Of a stretch of DNA of 64,000 nt, positions 9,485 to 18,029 are shown piece after piece. The position numbers and the translations under genes are program-made. How positions within the stretch are numbered: position 1 is the first letter of the stretch; each line of letters starts with the position of its first letter. The notes under the pieces were generated by a model that was not told where the DNA came from, did no database searches, and worked only from the letters and a program-made list of their open reading frames with translations. Source of the stretch: Allobosea sp. (GTDB taxonomy: Bacteria > Pseudomonadota > Alphaproteobacteria > Rhizobiales > Beijerinckiaceae); assembly GCA_024231975.1 (NCBI GenBank), contig JAAEQB010000065.1, positions 67,885 to 131,884 on the forward strand, given 5' to 3'.

Positions 9485-9577
9485 GTCGTCCCGGCCGCAG
9501 CGAAGCGGAGAGCCGGGACCCATGCCGGAACGGTTCAGGCATGGGTCCCGGGTCGAGCTGCGCTCGCCCGGGACGAC
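9485..9577. repeat. Long imperfect extragenic palindrome
   Basis: The gap between the CoA-transferase and acyl-CoA dehydrogenase genes folds back on itself: outer arms GTCGTCCCGG (9485-9494) and CCGGGACGAC (9568-9577), and inner arms around GGGACCCATGCC and GGCATGGGTCCC. GC-rich extragenic palindromes of this kind are abundant in Bosea, Bradyrhizobium and relatives and resemble REP/BIME elements. It may fold in the polycistronic mRNA. Confidence 0.7.
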
Positions 9578-9590
9578 CCGAGAGGGAGGA

Positions 9591-10808
9591 TCAGAAGAAC
9601 GCCTGCAGACCGGTGACGGCCCGGCCCAAAATCAGCGCGTGGACGTCGTGCGTGCCCTCATAGGTGTTGACCGTCTCGAGGTTCGCCGCGTGGCGCATGA
9701 CATGGTACTCGATCGAGATGCCGTTGCCGCCGTGCATGTCGCGGGCTTGGCGGGCGATGTCGAGCGCCTTGCCGCAATTGTTGCGCTTGACCAGGGAGAT
9801 CATCTCCGGTGCCATCTTGCCTTCGTCGAGCAGGCGGCCGACCCGGAGCGAGCCCTGTAGGCCGAGGGTGATCTCGGTGACCATGTCGGCGAGCTTCTTC
9901 TGGAAGAGCTGGGTCTGGGCGAGGGGCTTGTTGAACTGCTTGCGGTCGAGCCCGTATTGGCGGGCGCGGTGGAAGCAGTCTTCGGCGGCGCCCATCGCGC
10001 CCCAGGAGATGCCGTAGCGGGCGCGGTTGAGGCAGCCGAACGGACCCTTCAGGCCCGAGACGTTCGGCAGCAGGTTCTCTTCCGGCACGATCACGCCGTC
10101 CATGACGACTTCGCCGGTGATCGAGGCGCGCAGCGAGAGCTTGCCGCCGATCTTCGGGGCGGAGAGGCCCTTCATGCCCTTTTCGAGGATGAAGCCGCGG
10201 ATCTGGTTGTCATGCGCGGCCGACTTCGCCCAGATGACGAAGACGTCGGCGATCGGCGAGTTCGAGATCCACATCTTGGATCCCGTCAGCTTGTAGCCGT
10301 CGGCGACCTTCTCGGCGCGGGTCTTCATCCCGGCCGGATCGGAGCCGGCGTCGGGCTCGGTCAGGCCGAAGCAGCCGACCCATTCGCCCGAGCCGAGCTT
10401 GAGCAGGTACTTCTTGCGCTGGTTCTCGTCGCCATAGGCGTAGATCGGGTACATCACCAGCGAAGACTGCACGCTCATCATCGACCGGTAGCCGGAGTCG
10501 ACGCGCTCGACCTCGCGGGCGACCAGCCCGTAGGAGACGTAGTTGGCGCCGGCGCAGCCATATTCTTCCGGGACCGTGACGCCGAGCAGGCCGAGCTCGC
10601 CCATCTCGTTGAAGATGCCGCGCTCGGTCTTCTCCTCGAGATAGGCCTCGGCGACGCGCGGCTGCAGCTTCTCCTGCGCGTATTGGCGGGCCGTGTCGCG
10701 GATCAGCCGCTCGTCCTCTGAGAGCTGCTCGTCGATCAGGAAGGGGTCTTCCCAGTTGAACTCCGCCAGCTTGTGGCTATGGGCGGTCTTGCGCGCGGCC
10801 TCGGCCAT
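9591..10808 (-). CDS. gcdH: Glutaryl-CoA dehydrogenase
   Basis: A 405-residue acyl-CoA dehydrogenase that oxidises and decarboxylates glutaryl-CoA to crotonyl-CoA, with electrons passed to ETF. The catalytic base is visible in NTYEGTHDVHALILGRA near residue 385, the signature context for GCDH. FAD-binding segments CFGLTEPDAGSDP and KMWISNSPIADVFVIW are present, as is RYGISWGAMGAAEDC. Length matches the family. It sits 22 bases after the ALDH gene and ahead of the CoA-transferase, forming a catabolic operon on the minus strand. Confidence 0.92.
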   Translation of the reverse strand: MAEAARKTAHSHKLAEFNWEDPFLIDEQLSEDERLIRDTARQYAQEKLQPRVAEAYLEEKTERGIFNEMGELGLLGVTVPEEYGCAGANYVSYGLVAREVERVDSGYRSMMSVQSSLVMYPIYAYGDENQRKKYLLKLGSGEWVGCFGLTEPDAGSDPAGMKTRAEKVADGYKLTGSKMWISNSPIADVFVIWAKSAAHDNQIRGFILEKGMKGLSAPKIGGKLSLRASITGEVVMDGVIVPEENLLPNVSGLKGPFGCLNRARYGISWGAMGAAEDCFHRARQYGLDRKQFNKPLAQTQLFQKKLADMVTEITLGLQGSLRVGRLLDEGKMAPEMISLVKRNNCGKALDIARQARDMHGGNGISIEYHVMRHAANLETVNTYEGTHDVHALILGRAVTGLQAFF

Positions 10809-10830
10809 GGTGCTCTCCCTTGTCTTCTTG

Positions 10831-12351
10831 TCAGGCGTCGACGTCGAAGCTGACGCCCTGCGCCAGCGGCAGCGTGGTGCCGTAGTTCAGCGTATTGGTG
10901 GCGCGGCGCATATAGGCCTTCCAGGCGTCCGAGCCGGCCTCGCGGCCGCCGCCCGTTTCCTTCTCGCCACCGAAGGCGCCGCCGATCTCGGCGCCGGACG
11001 GGCCGATATTGACGTTGGCGATGCCGCAATCCGACCCCTCGTCGGAGACGAACAGCTCGGCCTCGCGCATGTTGAGCGTGAAGATCGAGGAGGACAGGCC
11101 GGCGCCGACCGCGTTCTGAATGGCGATCGCTTCTTCGATCGACTTGTACTTCATCACATAGAGGATCGGGGCGAAGGTCTCGCGCTCGACCGGGCCGCAC
11201 TGGCTGGGCATCTCGACCAGGGCCGGGCGGACATAGAAGCCGCCGGCGCCGACATCGACCTTTTCGCCGCCATGGACCTTGCCGCCCTCGGCCTTGGCCT
11301 CGGACAGCGCCTTCTGCATGCCCTGATAGGCGGCCTCGTCGACCAGCGGGCCGACCAGCACGCCGGCCTCGCGCGGATCGCCGATCTTCACCGAGCCGTA
11401 GACCTTGGCGAGCTTCGGCACGAGCTGGTCATAGACGCTCTCATGCACGATCAGGCGGCGCAAAGTGGTGCAGCGCTGGCCGGCGGTGCCCATCGCCGCA
11501 AAGGCGATGCCGCGCAGGGCGATATCGAGATCGGCCGAAGGTGCCACGATCGCGGCATTGTTGCCGCCGAGCTCCAGGATGGCGCGGGCGAAACGGGCGG
11601 CGAGCTTCTGGCCGACCTCCTTGCCCATCCGGGTCGAGCCGGTGGCGGAGACGACGGGGACGCGATGGTCCTGCACCAGGATGTCGCCGAGCTCGCGGCC
11701 GCCGATCAGGATCTCCGAGAGGCCGATCGGGGCTTCGGGGCCGAAGCGCTTCATCGTCTTCTCGACGATGGCCTGCACGGCGAGCGCCGTCAGCGGGGTC
11801 TTCTCCGACGGCTTCCAGACGACGCTGTCGCCGCAGACGAAGGCGAGAGCCGCATTCCACGACCACACTGCGACCGGGAAGTTGAAGGCGGAGATGACGC
11901 CGCAGACGCCGATGGGATGCCAGGTCTCCATCATGCGGTGGTTCGGGCGCTCGGTCGCGATGGTCAGGCCATAGAGCTGGCGCGACAGGCCGACGGCGAA
12001 GTCGCAGATGTCGATCATCTCCTGGACCTCGCCGAGGCCCTCGGAAGTGACCTTGCCGGCTTCCAGCGTAACCAGCAGGCCGAGATCGGCCTTGTGCGTG
12101 CGCAGCTCCTCGCCGAACAGGCGGACGAACTCACCGCGCCGCGGCGCCGGCACCTTGCGCCAGGCGAGATAGGCCGACTGGGCCCGGCCGATCGCGGCCT
12201 CGGCCTCGGCCGGCGCGGTTTCGCGCAGCGTCGCGACGGTCTCGCCGGTGATCGGCGAGCGGGCGGAAAGGCCGGCGCCGGCATAGGCGCTGTCCCGCAC
12301 GCCGAGGCGCTTCAGCAGAGCAAGGGCGTCGTTCGGAAGGGAGGTCGTCAT
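10831..12351 (-). CDS. amaB: ALDH7-type aldehyde dehydrogenase, likely alpha-aminoadipate semialdehyde dehydrogenase
   Basis: A 506-residue NAD(P)-dependent aldehyde dehydrogenase. The catalytic glutamate is in ILELGGNNAAIV (residue ~268) and the catalytic cysteine in GTAGQRCTTLRR (residue ~302). The sequence pattern (NHRMMETWHPIGVCGVISAFNFPVAVW; GVLVGPLVDEAAY) fits the antiquitin/ALDH7 group, which oxidises alpha-aminoadipate semialdehyde (piperideine-6-carboxylate) in lysine breakdown. The neighbouring gcdH supports this. First gene of the minus-strand operon, divergent from a LysR gene. Confidence 0.85.
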   Translation of the reverse strand: MTTSLPNDALALLKRLGVRDSAYAGAGLSARSPITGETVATLRETAPAEAEAAIGRAQSAYLAWRKVPAPRRGEFVRLFGEELRTHKADLGLLVTLEAGKVTSEGLGEVQEMIDICDFAVGLSRQLYGLTIATERPNHRMMETWHPIGVCGVISAFNFPVAVWSWNAALAFVCGDSVVWKPSEKTPLTALAVQAIVEKTMKRFGPEAPIGLSEILIGGRELGDILVQDHRVPVVSATGSTRMGKEVGQKLAARFARAILELGGNNAAIVAPSADLDIALRGIAFAAMGTAGQRCTTLRRLIVHESVYDQLVPKLAKVYGSVKIGDPREAGVLVGPLVDEAAYQGMQKALSEAKAEGGKVHGGEKVDVGAGGFYVRPALVEMPSQCGPVERETFAPILYVMKYKSIEEAIAIQNAVGAGLSSSIFTLNMREAELFVSDEGSDCGIANVNIGPSGAEIGGAFGGEKETGGGREAGSDAWKAYMRRATNTLNYGTTLPLAQGVSFDVDA

Positions 12352-12384
12352 GGTGCTTTGATCCTGATCGCCAGCGAACCACAG

Positions 12385-12503
12385 CCCTCATCCTGAGGAG
12401 CGCTTCCAAAGGAAGCGCGTCTCGAAGGATGTTCCAGCCCGCCGGAATGGCGCAATCTGGAGCATCCTTCGAGACGCCGCTACGCGGCTCCTCAGGATGA
12501 GGG
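12385..12503. repeat. Nested extragenic palindrome in the ALDH-LysR divergent region
   Basis: Outer arms of 17 bases are exact complements (CCCTCATCCTGAGGAGC at 12385-12401 and its complement at 12487-12503), with a second pair inside (GCGTCTCGAAGGATG and CATCCTTCGAGACGC). This family, recognisable by CTCATCCTGAGGAGC, recurs in many Hyphomicrobiales intergenic regions. Here it occupies most of the 256-base divergent gap and so lies between or over the promoters of amaB and the regulator gene. Confidence 0.75.
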
Positions 12504-12607
12504 CTCGTATTGGGCTGCGAACTGCAGCCCGGCATTCGGCTGCACAATGCCCTCTTCCAGCCGATCTCCGCAATCGATATGTTCTCACGACTTGATGAGT
12601 TGAGATC

Positions 12608-13522
12608 ATGACCTCGGAGATCGTTCCCGGCCGCCTCTCGGTACCCTCGCTCTCGGCGCTCGCCGCCTTCGAGGCGGCGGCGCGCCATGGCAGCTTCACC
12701 CGCGCCGCCGAGGAGCTCAACCTGACGCAGGGTGCCGTCAGCCGTCAGATCGCGCTGCTCGAGCAGAATCTCGGCCTCAAGCTGTTCGAGCGCGTGAAGA
12801 AGCGCGTCAGCCTGACGCCGGCCGGCGGTGCCTATGCTGCGGAAGTCCGCGACGGGCTCTCGCGGCTGGCCGCGGCGACGCTCTCCGCCATGGCCTTTCG
12901 CGGCGGCGCCGGCCTGCTTCATCTCGCCATCCTGCCGACCTTCGGCACGCGCTGGCTGATCCCGCGCCTGCCACGTTTCACCGAGGCTCATCCCGGCGTC
13001 ACCATCAATTTCTCGACCAAGCTGGTGCCCTTCGACTTCGCCCATGATCCGGCCGACGCCGCCATCCATTTCGGGCTCCCGGTCTGGCCCGGGGCCCGGC
13101 TGCATCGTCTGATGGGGGAGGAAGTGGTGCCAGTGGCGGCGCCGGCGCTGGTGGCGCGGGCCGGCATCAGGGAGGCAGCCGATCTGCTGCGCCAGCCCTT
13201 GCTGCAGCAATCGACGCGGCCACGCGCCTGGGCCAATTGGCTGGAGCAGCAGGGCCTGCCGCCGGAGCGGGCGCTGATGGGGCCGCGCTTCGAGCAGTTC
13301 GCCATGGTGGCGCAGGCGGCGGTGGCCGGGCTCGGCGTTGCCATCGTGCCGCGTATCCTCGTGGAGGAGGAACTGCGCTCGGGCGCGCTGGTCATCCCGG
13401 TCGATCGGCCTGTGCGCGGGCCGGAAGGCTATTACCTCGTCTATCCCGAGGCCAAGGCGAGCTTGCCGGCCGTGGTCGCCTTCCGTGACTGGCTTGTCGG
13501 GGAATGCGAGGGGATGAACTAG
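12608..13522 (+). CDS. LysR-type transcriptional regulator, GcvA-like
   Basis: A 304-residue LysR regulator. The winged helix-turn-helix is at residues ~10-70 (LSALAAFEAAARHGSFTRAAEELNLTQGAVSRQI), followed by a substrate-binding domain with the GcvA/AmpR-type segments LLHLAILPTFGTRWLIPRLPRF and AWANWLEQQG. It is transcribed away from the amaB-gcdH operon, the usual position of a LysR activator of the divergent genes, and GcvA-like regulators (GcdR) control glutarate catabolism in pseudomonads. Its effector is not known from sequence. Confidence 0.88.
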   Translation: MTSEIVPGRLSVPSLSALAAFEAAARHGSFTRAAEELNLTQGAVSRQIALLEQNLGLKLFERVKKRVSLTPAGGAYAAEVRDGLSRLAAATLSAMAFRGGAGLLHLAILPTFGTRWLIPRLPRFTEAHPGVTINFSTKLVPFDFAHDPADAAIHFGLPVWPGARLHRLMGEEVVPVAAPALVARAGIREAADLLRQPLLQQSTRPRAWANWLEQQGLPPERALMGPRFEQFAMVAQAAVAGLGVAIVPRILVEEELRSGALVIPVDRPVRGPEGYYLVYPEAKASLPAVVAFRDWLVGECEGMN

Positions 13523-13594
13523 CCTCTCGACAAGCGCCGGTTGAGTCGTCATTCATGCGCTGAGATCACGAACCATCGCTTGCGCAGGTCATTC

Positions 13595-14815
13595 ATGTCT
13601 TCCGCTCTAGCCTCGGCCGACATCGTCATTGTGGGAGGCGCCGCGATCGGCTCCTCAGTCGCCTATCATCTCGCCAGCGATCCCGGCTTCAAGGGCAAGG
13701 TCATCGTTGTCGAGAAGGATCCGACCTACCGGCTCTCGGCCTCGGCGCTTTCGGCCGCCTCGATCCGCCAGCAATTCTCCAGCGCGGTGAACATCCGCGT
13801 CTCGCTCTTCGGCATCGCGTTTTTGCGCAATATCGGCCGCTACCTCTCGGTCGATGGTGAGGCGCCGTCGATCGATCTGCACGAGGGCGGCTATCTCTAT
13901 GTCGCCGGCGATGAGGGGCGTAGGATTCTAGAGCAAAATCAAGCGCTTCAGCAGCAGGAAGGCGCCGATGTCGCGCTCTATGCTGCAGAAATGCTGCGCA
14001 GCAAATTCGGCTGGCTCAATACTTCGGACCTGCTCTGCGGCACCTATGGCGTCAGCGGAGAAGGCTGGTTCGACGGCTGGGCCCTGCTGCAGGCCTTCCG
14101 TAAGAAGGCGCGTTCGCTCGGCGTCGAATATCGTCAGGGCGAGGTCACTGGCTATGTGGTCGAAGGCGGCCGCGTTACCGGCGTCGAGCTGGCCGATGGC
14201 AGCCGCATCGCCTGCGCTGCGGCGGTCAACGCCTCGGGTACCCATGGCGCCAGGCTCGCAGCGACCGCTGGCGTCGCCATCCCCGTGAAGTCGATGAAGC
14301 GCTTCGTCTACAGCTTCACCTGCAAGGGAGAGGTGGACAACTGCCCGCTCTTGATCGACACCTCCGGCGCCTATGTCCGCCCGGAAGGCAAGCGCGGCAA
14401 TGACGGCCAGATGTTCATCTGCGGCTCCTCGCCCCCGGAAGAGCTCGATCGCGAATGGGTCGAGACCGACGCCGATGTCGAGGATGTCGACTGGTCCTTC
14501 TTCGAGGAATATGTCTGGGCGCCGCTCGCTCATCGCGTCCCCGCCTTCGAGGCGATCAAGCCCGGTCGTGCCTGGGCCGGCCCCTATGACATGAACGGCC
14601 TCGACGGCAATGCCATCCTCGGCCCCGCTGTCGGCGTCCCCAATCTCTATCTCGCCAACGGCTTCTCCGGCCATGGCTTGCAGCAATCGCCGGCGGTTGG
14701 CCGCGGCCTCGCCGAGCACATCGTCAACGGCCGTTATCTCACGCTCGATCTCGCCGATCTCGGCCATGAGCGCATCGTCGCGGGAAGGCCGTTGAAAGAA
14801 GCGAACATCATCTGA
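13595..14815 (+). CDS. FAD-dependent amine oxidoreductase (DAO family)
   Basis: A 406-residue flavoprotein. The Rossmann dinucleotide motif is at the N-terminus (DIVIVGGAAIGSSVAYHLA), and the C-terminal GFSGHGLQQSPAVGRGLAE is the typical DAO/sarcosine oxidase closing motif. The ATG at 13595 is chosen because the Rossmann strand begins eight residues later; the upstream frame adds unrelated sequence. Next to ALDH7 and glutaryl-CoA dehydrogenase it could supply the semialdehyde by oxidising L-pipecolate (AmaA/PIPOX role), but related enzymes act on glycine, sarcosine or other N-substituted amino acids. Confidence 0.85.
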   Translation: MSSALASADIVIVGGAAIGSSVAYHLASDPGFKGKVIVVEKDPTYRLSASALSAASIRQQFSSAVNIRVSLFGIAFLRNIGRYLSVDGEAPSIDLHEGGYLYVAGDEGRRILEQNQALQQQEGADVALYAAEMLRSKFGWLNTSDLLCGTYGVSGEGWFDGWALLQAFRKKARSLGVEYRQGEVTGYVVEGGRVTGVELADGSRIACAAAVNASGTHGARLAATAGVAIPVKSMKRFVYSFTCKGEVDNCPLLIDTSGAYVRPEGKRGNDGQMFICGSSPPEELDREWVETDADVEDVDWSFFEEYVWAPLAHRVPAFEAIKPGRAWAGPYDMNGLDGNAILGPAVGVPNLYLANGFSGHGLQQSPAVGRGLAEHIVNGRYLTLDLADLGHERIVAGRPLKEANII

Positions 14816-14828
14816 GGGAGCACGCGCC

Positions 14829-15335
14829 ATGATCGACAAGACCTTCGTCACGACCATGGCGCGCTACAACCGCTGGCAGAACGAGAGTCTCTACGGCGCA
14901 GCGGCGATGCTGAGCGATGAGGCGCGCAAGCAGGATCGCGGCGCTTTCTTCCGCTCGATCCACGGCACCTTCTGCCATCTACTCTGGGGTGACCGGATGT
15001 GGCTCTCGCGCTTCGCGGGAACGCCGAAGCCCAGTGTTCCCGGCAGCGAATCCGCCCGGATGATTGAGGCATGGGAGGAACTCGCTGCTGAGCGGCGCGC
15101 CACTGATGCGCTGATCGGTGGCTGGGCGGCTGGGCTCGCGCCGGAATGGCTCGCCGGAGATCTGACCTGGGTGTCGGGCATCTCGCGCCGCGAGTTGACC
15201 AAACCCAAGGCTCAGCTCGTCATGCACTTCTTCAATCACCAGACCCACCACCGCGGCCAGGTTCATGCCATGCTGACCGCGGCGGGCGCGAAGCCTGATG
15301 ATAGCGATCTGATGCTGGTCGAGCTGCGAGCCTGA
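14829..15335 (+). CDS. DinB family protein
   Basis: A 168-residue four-helix-bundle protein of the DinB/YfiT superfamily. The three metal-binding histidines are visible: one in SIHGTFCHLLWGDRMW (residue ~49) and two in FFNHQTHHRGQVHAML (residues ~135-139). Family members are metal-dependent thiol transferases or have unknown function; the name comes from a damage-inducible Bacillus gene. It follows the FAD oxidoreductase by 13 bases and probably shares its transcript. Confidence 0.88.
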   Translation: MIDKTFVTTMARYNRWQNESLYGAAAMLSDEARKQDRGAFFRSIHGTFCHLLWGDRMWLSRFAGTPKPSVPGSESARMIEAWEELAAERRATDALIGGWAAGLAPEWLAGDLTWVSGISRRELTKPKAQLVMHFFNHQTHHRGQVHAMLTAAGAKPDDSDLMLVELRA

Positions 15336-15349
15336 GGCGCCAACCCCGG

Positions 15350-15886
15350 CTACGCCTCCACCTCCGCCGCACGCCGCGGTCGCCGCTGGAGTTTCCCTTT
15401 CACGGGTTTGTCCGGCCTCTCTTCGTCATCCTCTGCATCGTCGGGGATCGCTGCCGTTACCCTGTGGCTCAGCCTCTGGAACAGGCCGAGCCCGACCAGC
15501 GCCGCCACCGCGACCAGCATCAGCAGGGCCGGGAACAGGATATCGGCCGGCTTGTCGCGCGCGGCCTTGGTGATCAGCACCAGCGATTCCAGGCTGAGCG
15601 CGACGATGATGATCGTCATGAACTTGGTCAGCGATCCCCGCGCTTCCGCCGGCCGCCGCAATTCGCGGTCGGCGATGACCTCCTCCTCGAACAGGAACTT
15701 GCCGACATCGGCGACGGCGACCGCGATGATCACCAGCCCGATTCCGTCGAGCATGGTGTCGAGCGCGCCTTCGCCGGTTCGGAAGCCGGTGAAGGTGCGC
15801 GAGACCGCGACCGCCATCAGCAGGACGGAAGCCAGCAGCAAGGCGCCGGCGATGCCGGAATAGAGCAGGCGGCTGAACATGGTCAT
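15350..15886 (-). CDS. Integral membrane protein of unknown function
   Basis: A 178-residue protein with four predicted membrane helices (residues ~5-30, ~45-65, ~90-110 and ~118-138) and a highly charged cytoplasmic tail of alternating acidic and basic residues. The start at 15886 is supported by a GGGGGGA ribosome site nine bases upstream; the longer frame upstream has no such site. I recognise no catalytic motif. It converges with the DinB gene, 14 bases apart. Confidence 0.6.
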   Translation of the reverse strand: MTMFSRLLYSGIAGALLLASVLLMAVAVSRTFTGFRTGEGALDTMLDGIGLVIIAVAVADVGKFLFEEEVIADRELRRPAEARGSLTKFMTIIIVALSLESLVLITKAARDKPADILFPALLMLVAVAALVGLGLFQRLSHRVTAAIPDDAEDDEERPDKPVKGKLQRRPRRAAEVEA

Positions 15887-16063
15887 GGCACGGATCCCCC
15901 CGAGGTGCTGCGCCATGAACCCGGCAGGCGGCGACTCGTTCCCGCCACCTGCTGCCAGGGGCGTCATCGCGGGATGGCGGCGATGCAGCCGCGGCATGGG
16001 CTGCGCCTTGCGGGCGTTTCGCCGGCAATGCCATGGTCGCGCACCTTGCGGCCGGAGCGCACC

Positions 16064-16696
16064 ATGATCGACACGAGCAACCTGATCGCCTTCATCCTGC
16101 TCGCCTTCGGCATGGTGCTGACGCCCGGGCCGAACATGATCTACCTGATCTCGCGCTCGATCGCGCAGGGGCCGGCCTCCGGCCTGATCTCGCTCGGCGG
16201 CATCGCGCTCGGCTTCGTCTTCTATGTCTTCTGCGCCGCCTTCGGTATCACTGCGCTGCTCTTTGCGGTGCCTTTCGCCTATGACGCGCTGCGGCTCGCC
16301 GGCGCGGCCTACCTGCTCTGGCTGGCATGGCAGGCGGTCCGGCCCGGCGGCAGCTCGCCCTTCCATGTCCGCGAACTCAAGCATGACGGGCCGCGCAAGC
16401 TCTTCATGATGGGCTTCCTCACCAGCCTGCTGAATCCGAAGATCGCGATGTTCTACCTGGCGCTGCTGCCGCAGTTCATCGACCCCGCCGCCGGCAGCGT
16501 GCTGGCGCAGTCGATCATCCTCGGCTTCATCCAGATCATCGTCTCGGTCAGCGTCAACACGCTGATCACCTTCGCCGCCGGCGGCATCGCCGTCTTCCTG
16601 CGCACGCGCCCGTTCTGGGCGCTGGTGCAGCGCTGGGTGATGGCGACGATGCTCGCCGGCTTTGCCGTGCGCATGGCGGCCGAAGCGCGCCGCTGA
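16064..16696 (+). CDS. LysE family amino-acid exporter
   Basis: A 210-residue inner-membrane protein with six hydrophobic segments and the RhtB/LysE signature at residues ~14-30 (FGMVLTPGPNMIYLISRSI). The conserved FLTSLLNPKIAMFYLALLPQF segment is also present. The family exports amino acids such as lysine, threonine or homoserine. Substrate is not readable; closeness to amino-acid catabolic genes is suggestive only. Confidence 0.88.
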   Translation: MIDTSNLIAFILLAFGMVLTPGPNMIYLISRSIAQGPASGLISLGGIALGFVFYVFCAAFGITALLFAVPFAYDALRLAGAAYLLWLAWQAVRPGGSSPFHVRELKHDGPRKLFMMGFLTSLLNPKIAMFYLALLPQFIDPAAGSVLAQSIILGFIQIIVSVSVNTLITFAAGGIAVFLRTRPFWALVQRWVMATMLAGFAVRMAAEARR

Positions 16697-16804
16697 TCAG
16701 CAATCCGCAACGATTTCTGCACCGTTACCAAGGCTTATGCATCGCGCCGTCGGATCGCCGCCGGCTCATCGCGCTCGGCGCGGTGCATCAGGCAGGAGTT
16801 TCCC

Positions 16805-17995
16805 ATGAGCGTTGCCAATGGCCGGGTCCTGCTCGCAATGCCGGGCCCGACCAATATTCCCGATCGTGTCCTCCAGGCGATGATGCGCCCGGCCGAGGAA
16901 CTCGCCTCGAAGACGATCGTCGACCTGACCGAAAGCCTGCTGGACGATCTCAAGGCTGTCTTCCGCACGACGGGAGAGACCTTCCTCTATGCCGCCAACG
17001 GCCATGGCGGCTGGGAGGCGGCGCTGACCAATATCCTGTCGCGCGGCGACAAGGTGCTGGTGCTCGCCAGCGGCCGCTTCGCCATCGGCTGGGGCGAGAT
17101 GGCCCGCTTCATGGGCGCCGATGTCGAGGTGCTCGCGGGTTCCTGGCGCGCGGCAGTCGATCCGGCAGCGGTGGAAGAGCGCCTGCGGCAGGACAGGGAT
17201 CACGCGATCAAGGCTGTGCTGACGGTCCAGATCGACACCGCCTCGGGCGTGGTCAACGATATCCAGGCGATCCGCCGCGCCATCGATGCCGCCGGCCATC
17301 CGGCGCTGTACATGGTCGACGGCGTCGCCGCGCTCGGCTGCATGCCGTTCGACATGGACGCCTTTGGCGTCGACGTCGCGATGTCGGCCTCGCAGAAGGG
17401 GCTGATGACACCGCCCGGCCTCGCCTTCGTCGCTGCAAACGGCAAGGCGCTGCATGCACACCGGCAGGCGAACATGCGCACGCCCTATTGGGACTGGACC
17501 GCGCGGATGGACCCGCTGCTCTATATGAAGCATTGCGGCACGCCGCCGGAGCATCTGATGTTCGGCCTGCGCGTCGCGCTCGACATGATCCTCACCGAGG
17601 GCCTCGAAGCGGTCTGGCGGCGCCACGCCTTGCTGGCGGCTGCAACACAGGCCGCCATGTCGAAATGGGCCGAAGGCCAGGTCTTGAGCTTCAACGTCGT
17701 CGAGCCGTCGCAGCGCGCGCCGTCGGTCACCGCCATCCTGGTCGACGGCGATCCGGCTGAGATCACAGACTATGCGCGCGATGTCTGCGGTGTGACGCTC
17801 GGCCTCGCCATCGGCGATCTCACCGGCAAGGCCTTCCGCATCGCCCATATGGGCCATGTCAACGCGCCGATGGTGCTGGGCAGCTTGAGCGCGGTCGAGA
17901 TGGCGCTGCAGGCGAAAGGCATCCCGCATGGGGATGGCGCTGTCGCGGCTGCCATCGCCTATCTCGGCGCCAATGCGCGCGAGGTGGCGGCCTAA
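16805..17995 (+). CDS. Class V aminotransferase (alanine/serine-glyoxylate type)
   Basis: A 396-residue PLP enzyme of fold type I. The N-terminus LLAMPGPTNIPDRVLQAM is the classic SGAT/AGAT start, the PLP-lysine is in SASQKGLMTPPGLAF (residue ~198), and HMGHVN near residue 345 matches the C-terminal domain. It transfers an amino group from serine or alanine to glyoxylate. It stands alone between a LysE gene and an oppositely oriented MCP, so context does not settle the amino donor. Confidence 0.88.
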   Translation: MSVANGRVLLAMPGPTNIPDRVLQAMMRPAEELASKTIVDLTESLLDDLKAVFRTTGETFLYAANGHGGWEAALTNILSRGDKVLVLASGRFAIGWGEMARFMGADVEVLAGSWRAAVDPAAVEERLRQDRDHAIKAVLTVQIDTASGVVNDIQAIRRAIDAAGHPALYMVDGVAALGCMPFDMDAFGVDVAMSASQKGLMTPPGLAFVAANGKALHAHRQANMRTPYWDWTARMDPLLYMKHCGTPPEHLMFGLRVALDMILTEGLEAVWRRHALLAAATQAAMSKWAEGQVLSFNVVEPSQRAPSVTAILVDGDPAEITDYARDVCGVTLGLAIGDLTGKAFRIAHMGHVNAPMVLGSLSAVEMALQAKGIPHGDGAVAAAIAYLGANAREVAA

Positions 17996-18029
17996 TCATA
18001 CCGCCGAGGCGGATCGCTCAAATACCGTC

